Part shown: piece by piece, positions 33,431-44,812 of the stretch
Layout of the letters: every line of letters begins with the position of its first letter
Numbering within the stretch: the first letter of the stretch is position 1
Origin: Taiwanofungus camphoratus
Taxonomy: Eukaryota; Basidiomycota; Agaricomycetes; Polyporales; Taiwanofungaceae
Assembly (NCBI GenBank): GCA_003999685.1
Contig: CP021229.1
Span: forward strand, 868,001 to 932,000
Direction: 5' to 3'
Length of the DNA stretch: 64,000 bases
Translations under genes and position numbers: made by a program
Notes under the pieces: generated by a model
Database searches by the model: none
What the model was told of the DNA's origin: nothing
The model's input: only the letters and a program-made list of their open reading frames with translations

Positions 33431-35029
33431 ATGTCGTTCCCCTCGAAAATGCAAGCGATCACGATCTCGAAGACTGGCGATTTCGATGTCATCGAGAAAA
33501 CGGAGATGCCCTTTCCCCACAGTGCACCGGGCAACATCCTTGTCAAGGTGTGTTTCCTCACATCCTGAGCATAAGCTGCTATTCTGATAATCGGCGGTAT
33601 GCTGGCATAGTTGCATTATGGCGGCGTTAATTTTATAGACACGTACTACAGGTGATTTGACTGCGAATGCTTACATTTTCGATTCTCAGACTGACCGAGG
33701 AGAGCAGGAAAGGGTTGTACAAACTTGACACACTGCCGTTCATTACTGGCTCGGAGGCTGCAGGCATCATCGTGGGCCTGCCTACGGATGAGGCTACCCT
33801 CGCCGATGAGGAGTATAAGAAGCGCGCATTCTCGATCGGCGGGAAGGTTGCAGTGGTAGGTTTCTAACCCTCAGTGTTTCGGGCACGACTGTCCAAAAGA
33901 CTGGCATTTGGCGATTCGCAATGATTTTATAATGATTTTGGGATATCACATTGATTCCAATAATCGCTCGACCGTCCCGCATCCCGAGAACGGGTGACGC
34001 AGAACGAAATATTACTCTCACGGATATTCAAACACATAGGTTACTTTATCGTGTCTTATCTTGTCAAATGCCTCCGGGTCATTGTGAATGGCCTCGACGA
34101 AAGACCTTGTTCCTGATTCCGGAGACTGCTGTCTAGTCTTTCTAATCCCTCTTGGCAGTATCATCTTGGGAGTTTCGCCGAATATGCCAGCGTACCGTGG
34201 AAGAAGACTACACCAGTCCCCGATAGTGTCCCTCTCATCACCGCAGCGGCAGCACTTACTCAATGTGATGTTCTTTCTTTTCGACCTCAGACTTCATCTT
34301 ACATGTGACGCAGGACTCACCGCAGTGACGTTCATCACCGAGGCATACAATGTGCATAAAGGCGACATCATCCTTGTGCACACAGTCGCGGGCGGCTTGG
34401 GCTTGCTCTTCGCACAGCTGATCAAGGCGCGCGGTGCTACCGTGATCGGAACGACCAGCACACCGGAGAAGGCGGCGCTCGCAAAGTCATACGGCGCGGA
34501 CCACGTTATTCTGTACCCGGTCGAGGACACCGTCCAACGTGTGCTCGAGATCACGAATGGTGAGGGCGTGCACGCAGTGTTCGACGGTGTGGGCAAGGAC
34601 ACGTGAGTCTGTCGTTGAATGTGTAAGACATGGGTGACACAGCTGTATAGGTTTGACAACGACTTCAAGCTCCTTCGCCGCAAGGGTACGCTTGTTTCCG
34701 TAGGGAACGCATCTGGGGCTGTTCCCCCATTCCCTCCGCTAAAGCTGGCCGAAAAAAATATCAGACTGCTGCGACCGACGTACGCATCTGTTACTTATGA
34801 CCGCTTCTGATGCGTCTTTACCGGCATTTGCAGTATGGGAAATTATGTGGTCACCGCGGAAGAAGGTCGGCGGTATGCGACGGAACTCTTCAGCCTGGTT
34901 GCAGATGGTGCATTGAAAGTCAAGGTGCACAAGGAATATGCATTTACCGCAGAGGACGTGCAGCAGGCGCAGAAGGATCTCACGGGTGGTAAGACTGCTG
35001 GAAAGCTTGTGATCAAAATTTCCAAGTAA
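33431..35029 (+). CDS. Zeta-crystallin-type quinone oxidoreductase (NADPH)
   Basis: Seven exons: 33431-33547, 33611-33651, 33690-33855, 34159-34264, 34314-34602, 34651-34779 and 34834-35029. They sum to 1,044 nt (348 codons), near the family's usual 325-340 residues. Family landmarks: GGVNFIDTYYR, GLYKLDTLPFITGSEAAG, GSFAEYASVPW, the Rossmann segment ILVHTVAGGLGLLFAQLIK with VIGTTSTPEK, VFDGVGKDTFDNDFKLLRRKG, and a C-terminal AGKLVIKISK. Medium-chain reductases of this group reduce quinones with NADPH, usually in the cytosol, without zinc. Oddity: the junction 34264/34314 makes the codon T|GA where the family has Gly (LTQ-G-LTA). A G-to-T change of the last exon base would explain it. The allele may therefore be non-functional, or splicing may differ. 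It converges on the NF-X1 gene, 177 bp away. Confidence 0.85.
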
Positions 35030-35206
35030 AGATGAGGTGCGTCGACAAATAAGTCAGTGTATGATCGTGATGTATCTATCTGAATGTAATACGCATGCCT
35101 GTCTAATGCCATCTGCGGATCGACCATGCAATGTCTTGCGTTTTTGCAATGATATTGTTATCTATATGCAACGATGCATGCACGTCTCGTGGTTTCGATT
35201 TAGGCT

Positions 35207-38200
35207 TCAAACTTCATCCTCCCAATTGTCTGGTACGCCTTCGACTGGGTGCACAGTGTTTGCATCGGCTAGCTGTATTTGTGAAGGAGGATACGGCCTT
35301 GACGTTGAAGAGGGACGGCTAACTGCTGTGCGCTCGTTTGGAAGTGAACATGCATTTTGCGTCGGTCTAGTTTGCCGTGCAACGACTGCTCTCCATCCTC
35401 CCGATGACGAGGCACCACTAGCTGGTGGAGGTGTCGGAGTAGGGGAAATCCTCTGGCGTGTAGGGTGGACCGCCACGGGCGCTCGTAGATCTGTTAATTT
35501 TCCCAGACTCGATGACGAAGGGAAACCGGAAGACGATGAAGGGGCTGTCGCAGTGACGGACAGTAGCGGAGAAGGAATACGAGAGTCAATGCGACGGAAC
35601 AACTGCACACTCCGTTGCGGTTCTTGGTCTACCATCTGCGTGTCCATTCTGTAAACAGCAGCCAGCTGTGTCATGAGGAGAAAAATCTGGTCAGAAACGC
35701 ATGTTATGTTAGACGATGAAGGACACTTACATCGTGAACAAATTTACGTCGAGCCTCCGGCATATGAGCCAAAATTTGACTCTTTTTGTCGGATGCCAAA
35801 AACCTGGGGTAGATCATACGTTAGCTCGGGATCGATATCAAATTCGATTCAACCAACTTACTCAGAAAAACTTCTTTCGACCATTGTACAGAACTTCTGA
35901 TTTACTCTTGCGAACGCTAGCAGACCGTCGTTATACGTCATCTGTTTGTCCCTTCCTTCGACACGATCCGGGTTGATCCCTAGTGCATCTGCAAGACGAG
36001 CATTCCGCTTCGCTATCAAGCACTCATTCGAACATTTCAGCTGCTGCGTTCCTTCGCGGCCTGCAGGATTCGATGTACTTCTCCCACATGGAACAGGCTG
36101 ACGGATGCGACCGCAAGGGCACGTCAAAGTGATGATCGCATGACAAGGTGCGGCTTCGGAACATGCTCCAGGTGCGTGGCAAGGTAAAGTGCAGTGATGA
36201 TGAGCTGGGAGACTGAAACGATAGATCAGGAGGCCGTGAGAGATGATGAGAGAGAAAAACGCTTACCAGAGCTTGCGGGGCTTGCCACACACAGCGCTAC
36301 AAGGACCGCATGCATCTCCGTGACAAAGCCGCTCACAATGGTGAAAGCCGCACGACAGTAGTCTTCGATAAAAAGAGCGGGGAAGTCAATTAGAGATGAA
36401 AATCAAGTGGTGCTATTACTCACTTTCCACAAGTGGTCCCGCACGACACCTTTTCCTGAGAGCATCGTACATTGTCCACCATCTTCTTGCCGCACGCGCA
36501 CCTCTTGCTAGCTAAGAACGGACATGGCGGACATGACGTTGGGTCTTCGTGGCAAGTATGTTGAGTTTTCGGATGTCCACAAGTTGGCGGAGGCCTTGCA
36601 CACGGGAAGGTGCAGTTGATACGTGTACCGCAGGGGATTGGTGGCTCGAGAACCGTCCGACCGCAGCTACAAATTATCTGTGGACAAATTAGTATAAATG
36701 GAAATGCGGTGTTCGAAAACACAACATACCTCCTCGAACGAACTTCTTAGGCACGGTGGACAAGCACCGCGGTGGTCGCGCTTTTCGCATCGGTGATTTC
36801 CGCAGCTCAACATCTTCCCGCATGCCAAATCGCACTCATGCCAACCCGCCTCGTCTATGAGCACTGCATCTGTTGTAACACCCACACGTTTCTTTCTTTT
36901 GCCCTTCGCACCTGCAACCGACGCAAGAGGACAACACAATCGATTACACTGGTGTCTCCCGCAGGCGCGCAGCGCCGTACATGGCCGTTCACATAAAAAC
37001 TCTTTTGTTCCTAGTTGAGCCTCTGCACAGGGTATGTCGCAAGTTGTCGCGCCACAGCGGCATGGACGGACAAGTATAATCGAACAGGGTGGACATGGCG
37101 CGCTGTGGCAACGGGCAGTACAGGCATGCGAACAGCCAGGGAGTGTCTTCATGCAAACGGATTTACAACTGGGAATGGGATCGGTACAAGCAGTTCGCGT
37201 CAGAACAGTTCCGGAGGGGAAGAAGGGCGCGGAAGATGAGACGAGTGGATGCTTGCCGCACGGGCAATGCGTGACCAAGGAGGGTGATCGCGGGCAGGGC
37301 GCGGGAGTGGCGGATGGGACGTGACAGCGTTTGGCACAACGGTGAACACCACAATCGAATAGCCTGATATAGGGTTGTAGCAGCATATCGTCAGTGCCAA
37401 TACTAACTCTGAATGGGTTCAGGCAATACCAACCTTTCGCACGTACTCTGACACTCAAACCTCCCCGTCCACCTTCTCACCTGACCCTGTTCAATGACTA
37501 CACAGTCCTTCTTGTCCGCATTACACCAGACCTGCATCTCCTCTTTTCCACAAAAACACTTTGCCCTGTCGAGGATGGAACACGGGAGACATGGACCAGG
37601 ATGACATTCCTCTTCACACACATGATTTCCACAGAGCAATCGCCGGCCACACTGTCTCTCGCATGAGAGTTCCGCAGCTGACTTGTTCCCCGCCTTACTT
37701 GGTGCGAGGTGCGCGCACTTGAACGAAAGAACTTGTTTCCTGCAGTGACACGGGAGCTGTGTCGTCACTTGACAGGGAGGGCAGGGCCCAGGATGACAGA
37801 GCAATGGGCAAGCGTGACCACATACGCGAGGGCGTGAGCACGGGTTGCTGCACGAATGCGGGGTCGCAAGACGCGGGGGCTTCGGATCGGGCGTTGAGCC
37901 ACAGAAGCACCTGGAAATTGTGATTGTTATTCATCTGTTGCATATAGCAGTTTCACTACAGGGAGCTTACCAATAAGTATTCGGAACTGCTGTCCTCTTG
38001 GATTGGCATCCGGGACACCTCCACTCCCCAATTCGCTCCTCACCTCGCGCACGCCAAGCTTCCACAACATCTTTTACGCTCTTCACCGCCCACGAGCGGA
38101 TGCACTTTAGGTGGAACGTCGTCCAGCAGCACTGTGCCGTCTCACCCGCTCTATGCTCATTTCCTGCACCATCAGCACCATCAGCACCATCGTCACCGGC

Positions 38201-38914
38201 GGCAGTGACAGGCATTGACGGCAAACACGACCATGTAGGCTGCCCAGGATGAATTGCTGCGAAGCAAATGAGACAGTCCAGGTAAGGCGGCGTGCCGAGT
38301 TCATGTTTGAGCCGCGAGGTGAGGTCGTCCGCCTTCGGCGCGGTGCTACGGTACTTCTCGGATGGCCGGGAGTCTCCTGGTTTCGCTTGGACTGTCTGCG
38401 TTTGGGGAGTAGGCGTCGTTTCAGTGAGAGCACTATTAAACCTTTCTGCCCGACGGTTCCGCCTTATCCTCGACTGGGGACCGGAGGGCTGCCCTGACAT
38501 GCCTGCCTCTGCTCGTGCAATAGACGTGGGTGTACTCGCCTCGCTCAGTTGGGGCGGATCGGCGGGTAATGGTCGATTGGGCCGACGCCGTCGTCTAGGT
38601 GGTTTATTGGAACTGCCAGAAACTCCGAGTGCACCCTGATCACTTGTGTTCGTAGAAGACACGCCCTCGCCGGCGACATGTGCAACATTCCTACCAGGTT
38701 CGGTTCCACCTGTCTCACGAGGCCTCCTAGGCCGCTTCCCTCTCCCGCTGGCGCTTCCAGATTGGCGAGCGGCCGTCTCCTCTGAGATCTGACCATTCAA
38801 ACCGGCGTCGGGCTGTCTGCGTGACGGTCCTGGTCTGCCATGTCCTCTAGGATGCGAGCGTTCAATGTCCGCTTGGCTAGAAGAAGTCGACGCCGTAGTC
38901 AGACAGTCAGACAT
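35207..38914 (-). CDS. FAP1: NF-X1/FAP1-type RING, Cys-rich and R3H protein
   Basis: Eight exons on the minus strand: 38914-37971, 37910-37434, 37363-36730, 36677-36424, 36362-36267, 36212-35862, 35803-35731 and 35665-35207. They total 3,288 nt, 1,095 residues, usual for the family. Residues 1-210 are basic and disordered (KPPRRRRRPNRPLP). A RING-type finger follows: DCLICFAAIHPG...CCWTTFHLKCIRSW...WRCPGC. Then comes a long run of NF-X1 zinc-binding repeats such as CGHACPLLCHPGPCPPC, CGNHVCEEECHPGPCLPC, CGVHRCAKRC, CGRHQCNRLC and CGFHHCERLCHGDACGPC. An R3H domain is near the end (HMPEARRKFVHD joined to LAAVYRMD, then RSVQLFRRIDSRIPSPLL). Relatives are yeast FAP1, which binds FKBP12, and human NFX1, a nuclear transcription regulator with ubiquitin-ligase features. 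The listed GTG frame start was replaced by the ATG at 38914. Confidence 0.93.
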
Positions 38915-39326
38915 GCGATTACACGGTGGTGAAAGTACAGTCACGAAATATCAGTACTCGGAACACAATAAATAGGGACTGGCCGAATCGGCTCAAACTG
39001 CCCTTCAGTCACGTCTAGTCAACTTGACTCGAATGTTTGACACAGCCCTCGGAAACGTTTCACAAACAGATAAAAAATGACGGGACGGCGGTTCAGCAGA
39101 AAGGGATGATTTACTGTGCAGGTTTGGTGCAAGGGCAGGCAAAAATAGAATTTTCGAAGTCAGAAATCCCGTGGGAGCTCCCCACGCACTATATTTGGAA
39201 GTTACCTTCCATAATAAGATATATCTCTCAAGGGTGCGTTAATCTGCACGTGATTAATGTTACTTACATGTCACATTTATGACAAACGTAACTCTATGAG
39301 CTACCTTACCATATATGGTAGCATAC
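38915..39326. other. Promoter region of the NF-X1 gene and start of repeat block
   Basis: About 400 bp upstream of the NF-X1 start holds no ORF or clear TATA box. It leads into a repeat-rich block at 39327. Confidence 0.4.
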
Positions 39327-39336
39327 TGACATCTCA

Positions 39337-39362
39337 GTGTGTGTGTGTGTGTGTGTGTGTGT
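39337..39362 (+). repeat. GT microsatellite, 13 repeats
   Basis: A perfect (GT)13 run inside family F copy 1. The same place in copy 2 (42509-42524) has eight repeats, so the tract has changed length since the copies separated. Confidence 0.95.
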
Positions 39363-39556
39363 ATTCAATTATCCTCCTTCAAGCAACTATATGCTTATGG
39401 TGGAGTCTAGCCAAATCCATACAAACAACCGGATTTTCACTAATTTCAATCATGCAATGCCACTTTTCGCCCCAACTCCTTCTAACGTTTGCCCAAACGG
39501 TTGCTACCCTCGGCCCGTGCCGTCGAAGGGTAACGGTTACTGAGATATGGTCTCAG

Positions 39557-42213
39557 TGATGCACACTATAACACTCCAACCCCAACTGGGTACGACCTAG
39601 AGAAGCTGGAAGGCTATAGAACTAGTTAGTGTGGAGGGGAGAGTCAGCAGCAAAGGGTTCCTGATCTCAAATGGGTCGAGAGACATCTACGAAGGTCTTT
39701 GATGACCTTCAACGTGTGTCGCAACTGCTCGACGTAGCTTCGATGCGCTACTATGCTGTACTATACTAAGGAGAGGCTTAAACGTGAGAACTTAGCTGAT
39801 ATGCAGCCCTTCGAAATACTGTAGAAGGCGGACTTGGGTTAGAGAGAGATGCTAGCGCAACCCTTCGATGTGACTCGAAGGTGGACGTAAGACTGAACGC
39901 AACTCTTCGACGGATGTCGAAGACGGACGAGACGCAACCCTTCAAGATACTGTAGAAGGTGGATAGTAGACGCAACTCTTCAAACGTAATTGAAGACGGA
40001 AGGACGCAGTAGAACACAGTAGGAGACTGAATCGAAGGTGCTCTTCTTGAGCTCTGCAGGATGGGGGAGAACTTCTCTGTTATTCTCAGACACCATACAT
40101 CGTGTTTATACTACTGTACTATAATGTAAGGCGCATCGGGAGTGGCATAGTACGAGTGGCATCCTAACTACTTGCGTACTACGAACTACGGAGTGGCATG
40201 AAATATACTAAGACAAGACCTGGGGCCGTAGCGTTATCGAGTACATCGAGTGGCGCGTTGATACGACCTAGGGGACCCTGGGTACCTAGGGAGTGCTCCG
40301 CAACATGGCTGTGGAGTAGTGTGATAACTGTGGGGATGTGAGGTAGGAGCTACAACCTGTATGATACCGGGAAACCTGTGTGTCTTGTTTTTGTAAGTGG
40401 GGGAGTAAGGGGTCAAGGGTCCTGCACAACAGGATCTTGTTCCTAAGTGCTATACGATCCCTAAGGCCTGGCGAGGCCCTCCGAAGTACACGAAGTTCTT
40501 CGAGATTCTGCGAAGTCCTTCGAAGTTTTAGCTAAATCGCACAAGCTGACTTCGTAGGTTGTATGGAGTTAGGGAGCAATAAGCCAATGGACTATAGTTT
40601 CTACTAAGCGGCAGAGGGTACGAGACTGCTGCAAAGTCCTTTTAGCTAGAGTTAGCTAAAGGGCGTAAGGCTTAGAGGCTTGTTAGAGCGAGGTGGGCGA
40701 GGTTTGGCTAGCGTAGGAGACCTGTAGGAGAGGTCAGAGAGTTTGAGGGTGTAGGGAGATGTACTATAGCCTGAAATTAAGGCTATGGGAGAGTTGTAGG
40801 GCTATTCGTAGGACGTAGGGATGATGCAACGTGAGCCTAAGGGTATAACTAAGGTGGAGGCCCACCGGGTAGATGCTATATGAGGTGCTGAAAGGTGCGA
40901 AGTCACGGCGACTTCATAGATCGTAGTGCGTAGTTCGGGAAGCGTAGACGTGGTTCGTAGATATATCGCGAGCGTAGACATAGTTCAAAGGTACTGGAAC
41001 AGAGCTGGGGTGGAGACTTAGGGGCCTTAGGACCGTTCCTAAGGTTGTACTCGCGACACTTTCCTGAGATCGGAGCTACAGGGCAACTTGTATACCAAAG
41101 AGAGAAGCGTGCACTGAGGGGTCCCTCTCGTACATAGTAAACTACCTCTGACTAAATAGGGGAGCATGAGGTGAACTATTCTTGCACGAAATGATCCTTA
41201 CGAGTCCAAAATGTGTACTAAAGTGCATGGGCTCCGAAGTGAACACGAGGAGGATAGGAACTAAATAGGAACTGAAACAGGGGAACTACGTATGGTAGAA
41301 AGGTGACCAAGTTCATTCACGAGGGCGGGATGACTATCTGAGAGCAGCCATGCACCGTGATCAACTATCTTAGTGGGCTAAGAGCGTACGAAGTTCTTAG
41401 CAGTGGGACTTGGCCTAATCGGGGTAGGAGGTGTCCTAACTGGGTGGAGAACCATATGGATACGCCTTAGGATGACCTTATGGCATAGGATCGAGACCCA
41501 TGGGGTGTGCAAGGCTTCCTAAGTCCAGCTTCTGGAACTTCGGACCATTTCGGAGCCTATTGGAGGTAGCTGCAATCACAAGAGCTAGGAGAGACTTAGC
41601 TAAGACTTCTTAGCTAAGCCTGGGATGAGTGACGTAGTAGGTAGGACCTAGATCCAATAGAACAGTATGGGAGGGCCAGCAGTGTCCGATAGTGGACTTA
41701 GCAGGAGTTAGGGACTTTGTGGCTAGCATTCAAAACCTCATAGCACCTCGTGTGACTTCGCAAGACTTCGTAGGGTGTTAGAAGGGTTTAGAAAGGAAAG
41801 GAGGCGTTAGGAATATTATAGGAACCTATCCCTCCTGTTGTAGGCTGTAGAAGCATCTTAGAGTGGTTGGTTGGGAGATTAGAAAGCTCCTAAAATCGCG
41901 ATTCGGGGCCCAGGAGGCTATGGGACTCATCAGCGTTGTAGCAGATCGAGCGATATCGGAGTGGCGAGACCGGTCACGTGCGAGGACATTGAGTGGCAAC
42001 TGCGTGTGGCGTATTGTGTGTAGAGGGAACAGTACACCGGAACATCAGACCGGAACTGGCGGAGTGGTGGTGGCGTGATTCGAAGCCATCAGAGAGTCCC
42101 ACGGTGGCTTTTCAGGCTGTATTGGATGTGTCGAGTGGCGTCGAAGGTATGACTAAGGTCCTAGGGTCGAGTGAGGGCACTCTGCAGGGTCTAGAAGGGC
42201 CTGGTGCCTATCA
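39557..42213 (+). repeat. LTR-like repeat, family B copy 2 (979 bp without its insert)
   Basis: It starts TGATGCACACTATAACACTC and ends GGCCTGGTGCCTATCA. TCAG precedes and TCGG follows, which fits a TCGG target with CpG decay on the left. Its own length equals that of B1 (979 bp) once A3 is removed. Five hairpin units lie at about 39803-40003. It interrupts family F copy 1. Confidence 0.78.
40259..41932 (+). repeat. LTR-like repeat, family A copy 3, nested in B2
   Basis: It reads TGATACGACCTAGGGGACCC...CTATGGGACTCATCA, 1,674 bp. GCGT lies on both sides (40255-40258 and 41933-41936). The uninterrupted B1 copy reads GTGGTGCGTCGTAGCAG here. This is the best-preserved plus-orientation A copy. 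Confidence 0.82.
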
Positions 42214-42235
42214 TCGGCCCATGCCGTTTGAAGAT

Positions 42236-42494
42236 CACTCCGCAATACCCGGACTAGGGCTGCCGAAGCCCGGCGAGTTGAATCTCCGAACACAACAGCG
42301 TCAAAGGTTGGTTGTTAGCTTGGCCGGGTTTAGGTGGGGTTACGCAATCGGTTTAAAGAATAATTTAAGGGGGGAATATAAATGGTTAGGTGGGGTAAGA
42401 ACAGAGGTGGGGCTGTGGGAATCAAACCCGCGAGTCTCCCAAGCAAGTGCCATGGTGCCCTCCAGGTGGTTTAACCCCTTCACCACCGGACCCC
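42236..42494 (-). mobile_element. tRNA-related SINE-like segment between family F repeats
   Basis: On the minus strand it begins with a tRNA-like stretch: a GGTGG...CCACC stem, then TCGCGGGTTTGATTCCCACA, which resembles the T arm and B box of a tRNA gene. About 170 bp of unique body follow. On the plus strand the matching text TGGGGCTGTGGGAATCAAAC has the look of a primer-binding site ending at CCA. Two readings are possible: a tRNA-derived SINE with a pol III promoter, or the internal part of a tiny TRIM-like element whose ends are the family F repeats. I cannot choose between them. Confidence 0.4.
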
Positions 42495-44504
42495 TGACAT
42501 CTCAGTATGTGTGTGTGTGTGTGTGTATTCAATTATCCTCCTTCAAGCAACTATATGCTTATGGTGGAGTCTAGCCAAATCCATACAAACAACGGGATTT
42601 CAACTAATTTCAATCATGCAATGCCACTTTTTCACCCCAACTCCTTCTAACATTTGCTCAAACGGTGATGAGTCCCATAGCCTCCTGGGCCCCGAATCAC
42701 GATTTTAGGAGCTTTCTAATCCCCCAACTGACCATCCTATGACTTTTCTACAGCCTACGACAGGTGGGATAGGTTCCTATAATATTCCTAATGCCTCCTT
42801 TCCTTTCTAAACCCTTCTAATACCCTACGAAGTCCTGCGAAGTCACATGAGGTGCTACGAGGTTTTGAACGCTAGCCACGAAGTCCCTAACTCCTGCTAA
42901 GTCCACTATCGGATACTGCCGGCCCTCCCATACTGTTCTATTGGATCTAGGTCCCAGCTACTACATCACTCATCCCAGGCTTAGCTAAGAAGTCTTAGCT
43001 AAGTCTCTCCTAGCTCTTGTGATTGCAGCTACCTCCAACAGGCTCCGAAACGGTCTGAAGTTTCAGAGGCTGGACTTAGGAAGTCTTGTGCACCCATGGG
43101 TCTTGATCCTATGCCATAAGGTCCTCCTATGGCGCATCCATATGATCCTCCACCCATTTAGAACACCTCCTACCCTGATTAGGCCAAGTCCCACTGCTAA
43201 AAACTTCGTACGCTCTTAGCCCACTAAGATAGTTGATCACGGCGCATGGCTGCTCTCGGATAGTCATCCCACCCTTGTGAATGAACTTGGTCACCTTTCT
43301 ACCATACGTAGTTCCCCTGTTTCAGTTTCTATTTAGTTCCTATTCTCCTCATGTTCACTTCGGAGCCCATGTGCTATAGTACACATTTTGGACTCATAAG
43401 GATCACTTCGTGCAAGAATAGTTCACCTCATGCTCCCCTATTTAGTCAGAGGTAGTTTACTATGTACAGGGAGACCCCTCAGTGCATGCTTCTCCCTTTG
43501 GAATACAAGTTCCCCTGTAGGTCCGATCTCAGAGGAGTGCCGCAAGTACAACCTTAGGAACGGTCCTAAGCCCCTAAGTCTCCACCCCAGCTCTGTTTCA
43601 GTATCTTTGAACTACGTCTACGCTTGCAATATATCTACGAACCCCATCTACGCTTCCCAAACTACGCACTACGATCCACGAAGTTGCCGTGACTTCGCAC
43701 TCTTCAGCACCTCTTATAGCATCTATCCGGTGGGCCTCCACCTTGATTATACCCTTAGACTCATGTTGTGTCATCCCTACGTCCTACGAATAGCCCTACA
43801 ACTCTCCCATAGCCTTTATCTCAGGCTATAGTACATCTTCCTACGCCCTCGAACTCTCTGACCTACGCCTCGAAGTCATCAGACACTTCGGAGCTTCCGG
43901 CAACCTCGTTCTCCCATTCCTATTCCAAGTATTAGCTCTCCAAACCATCCGACCTCTCCTACAGATCTCCTACACTAGCCAAACCTCGCCCACCTCGTTC
44001 TAACAAACCTCTAAGCCTTACACCCTTTAGCTAACTCTAGCTAAAGACTTCGCAGCAGTCTCGTATCCTCTGCTGCTTAGTTGAAACTATAGTCTATTGG
44101 CTTATTGCTCCCTAAACCCCATACAGCCTACAAAGTCAGCTCGTGCGCTTTAGCTAAAACTTCAAAGGACTTTGCAAAACTTCGAAGGACTTCGCACACT
44201 TTGGAGGGCCTCGCAAGGCCTTAGGGATTTTATAGCACTTAGGAACAAGATCCTGTCATGCAGGACCCTTGGCCCCTTACTCCCCCACTTACAAAAACAA
44301 GACATACAGGTTTCCCGGTATCATACAGGTTGTAGCTCGTCCCCTCACATCTCCACAGTTCACACACTACCCCTTTGCCATGTTGCGGAGCACTCCCTAG
44401 GTACCAGGGTCCCCTAGGTTGTATCAACGGTTGCTACCCTTGGCCTGTGCCATAAAAGGGTAACAGTTACTGAGATATGGTCTCAGCCCATGCCGTTTGA
44501 AGAT
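42495..44504 (+). repeat. Family F direct repeat, copy 2 (interrupted by A4)
   Basis: It is read as 42495-42665 plus 44431-44504 and matches copy 1 from TGACATCTCAG through GCCGTTTGAAGAT. Repeat A4 is inserted in the text AAACGGTTGCTACCC, duplicating ACGG. Confidence 0.65.
42666..44426 (-). repeat. LTR-like repeat, family A copy 4, nested in family F
   Basis: It reads TGATGAGTCCCATAGCC...CTAGGTTGTATCA on the plus strand, 1,761 bp, with ACGG on both sides (42662-42665 and 44427-44430). The empty site is visible in family F copy 1 at about 39494-39505 (CCAAACGGTTGC). The open frame at 43430-43831 lies in the CTACG-rich part of the repeat and is not a gene. Confidence 0.82.
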
Positions 44505-44812
44505 TGCTGATAGATCTGATACTCCTCTGTGCCCTGAAAGCACCCTTTTTCAGTTTTCTATGCACTTCTAGGCTACTCTACAGATCATCAGGACAAAGAC
44601 CCACTGTCCATGCATTGTAACACCACCCGAGAATCCCAGTCAAATGCACCAAAACATCATTATTCAGACTTTGAACATCAGAAGTTCTACAGCACACCTC
44701 AAAAGCCTTTATCCCACAGACCAGTCCCTCATACTCTATAATGCACTCCTTCAGCTCATCCTAGCATCTCTCTTATGTCCCCAAGTCCATCTTATTGGTC
44801 AAGGGAAACTAA
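44505..44812 (-). mobile_element. Ty3/Gypsy integrase-region scrap
   Basis: The text from about 44507 to 44620 closely matches 4798-4912 in the Gypsy relic (shared CTTCTAGGCTACTCTACAGA), in the same orientation. It is a short fossil piece with no coding integrity. Confidence 0.6.

Larger units (their letters stand above)
39327..42235 (+). repeat. Family F direct repeat, copy 1 (interrupted by B2)
   Basis: The unit is read as 39327-39556 plus 42218-42235, about 248 bp. It begins TGACATCTCAGTGTGTG, carries a GT microsatellite, then CTCCTTCAAGCAACTATATG, and ends GCCCATGCCGTTTGAAGAT. Copy 2 starts at 42495. The two direct copies flank a 259-bp tRNA-related segment. Repeat B2 is inserted at 39557. 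Confidence 0.65.

Noticed and set aside
42410-42494. A functional tRNA gene
   Set aside because: Only the T arm and B-box-like text are convincing; the acceptor stem pairs poorly, so I call it tRNA-related.
43430-43831. 133-codon frame taken for a g gene
   Set aside because: It lies wholly inside repeat A4; equivalent frames in A2 and A5 differ in length, and the sequence is the CTACG-rich array.
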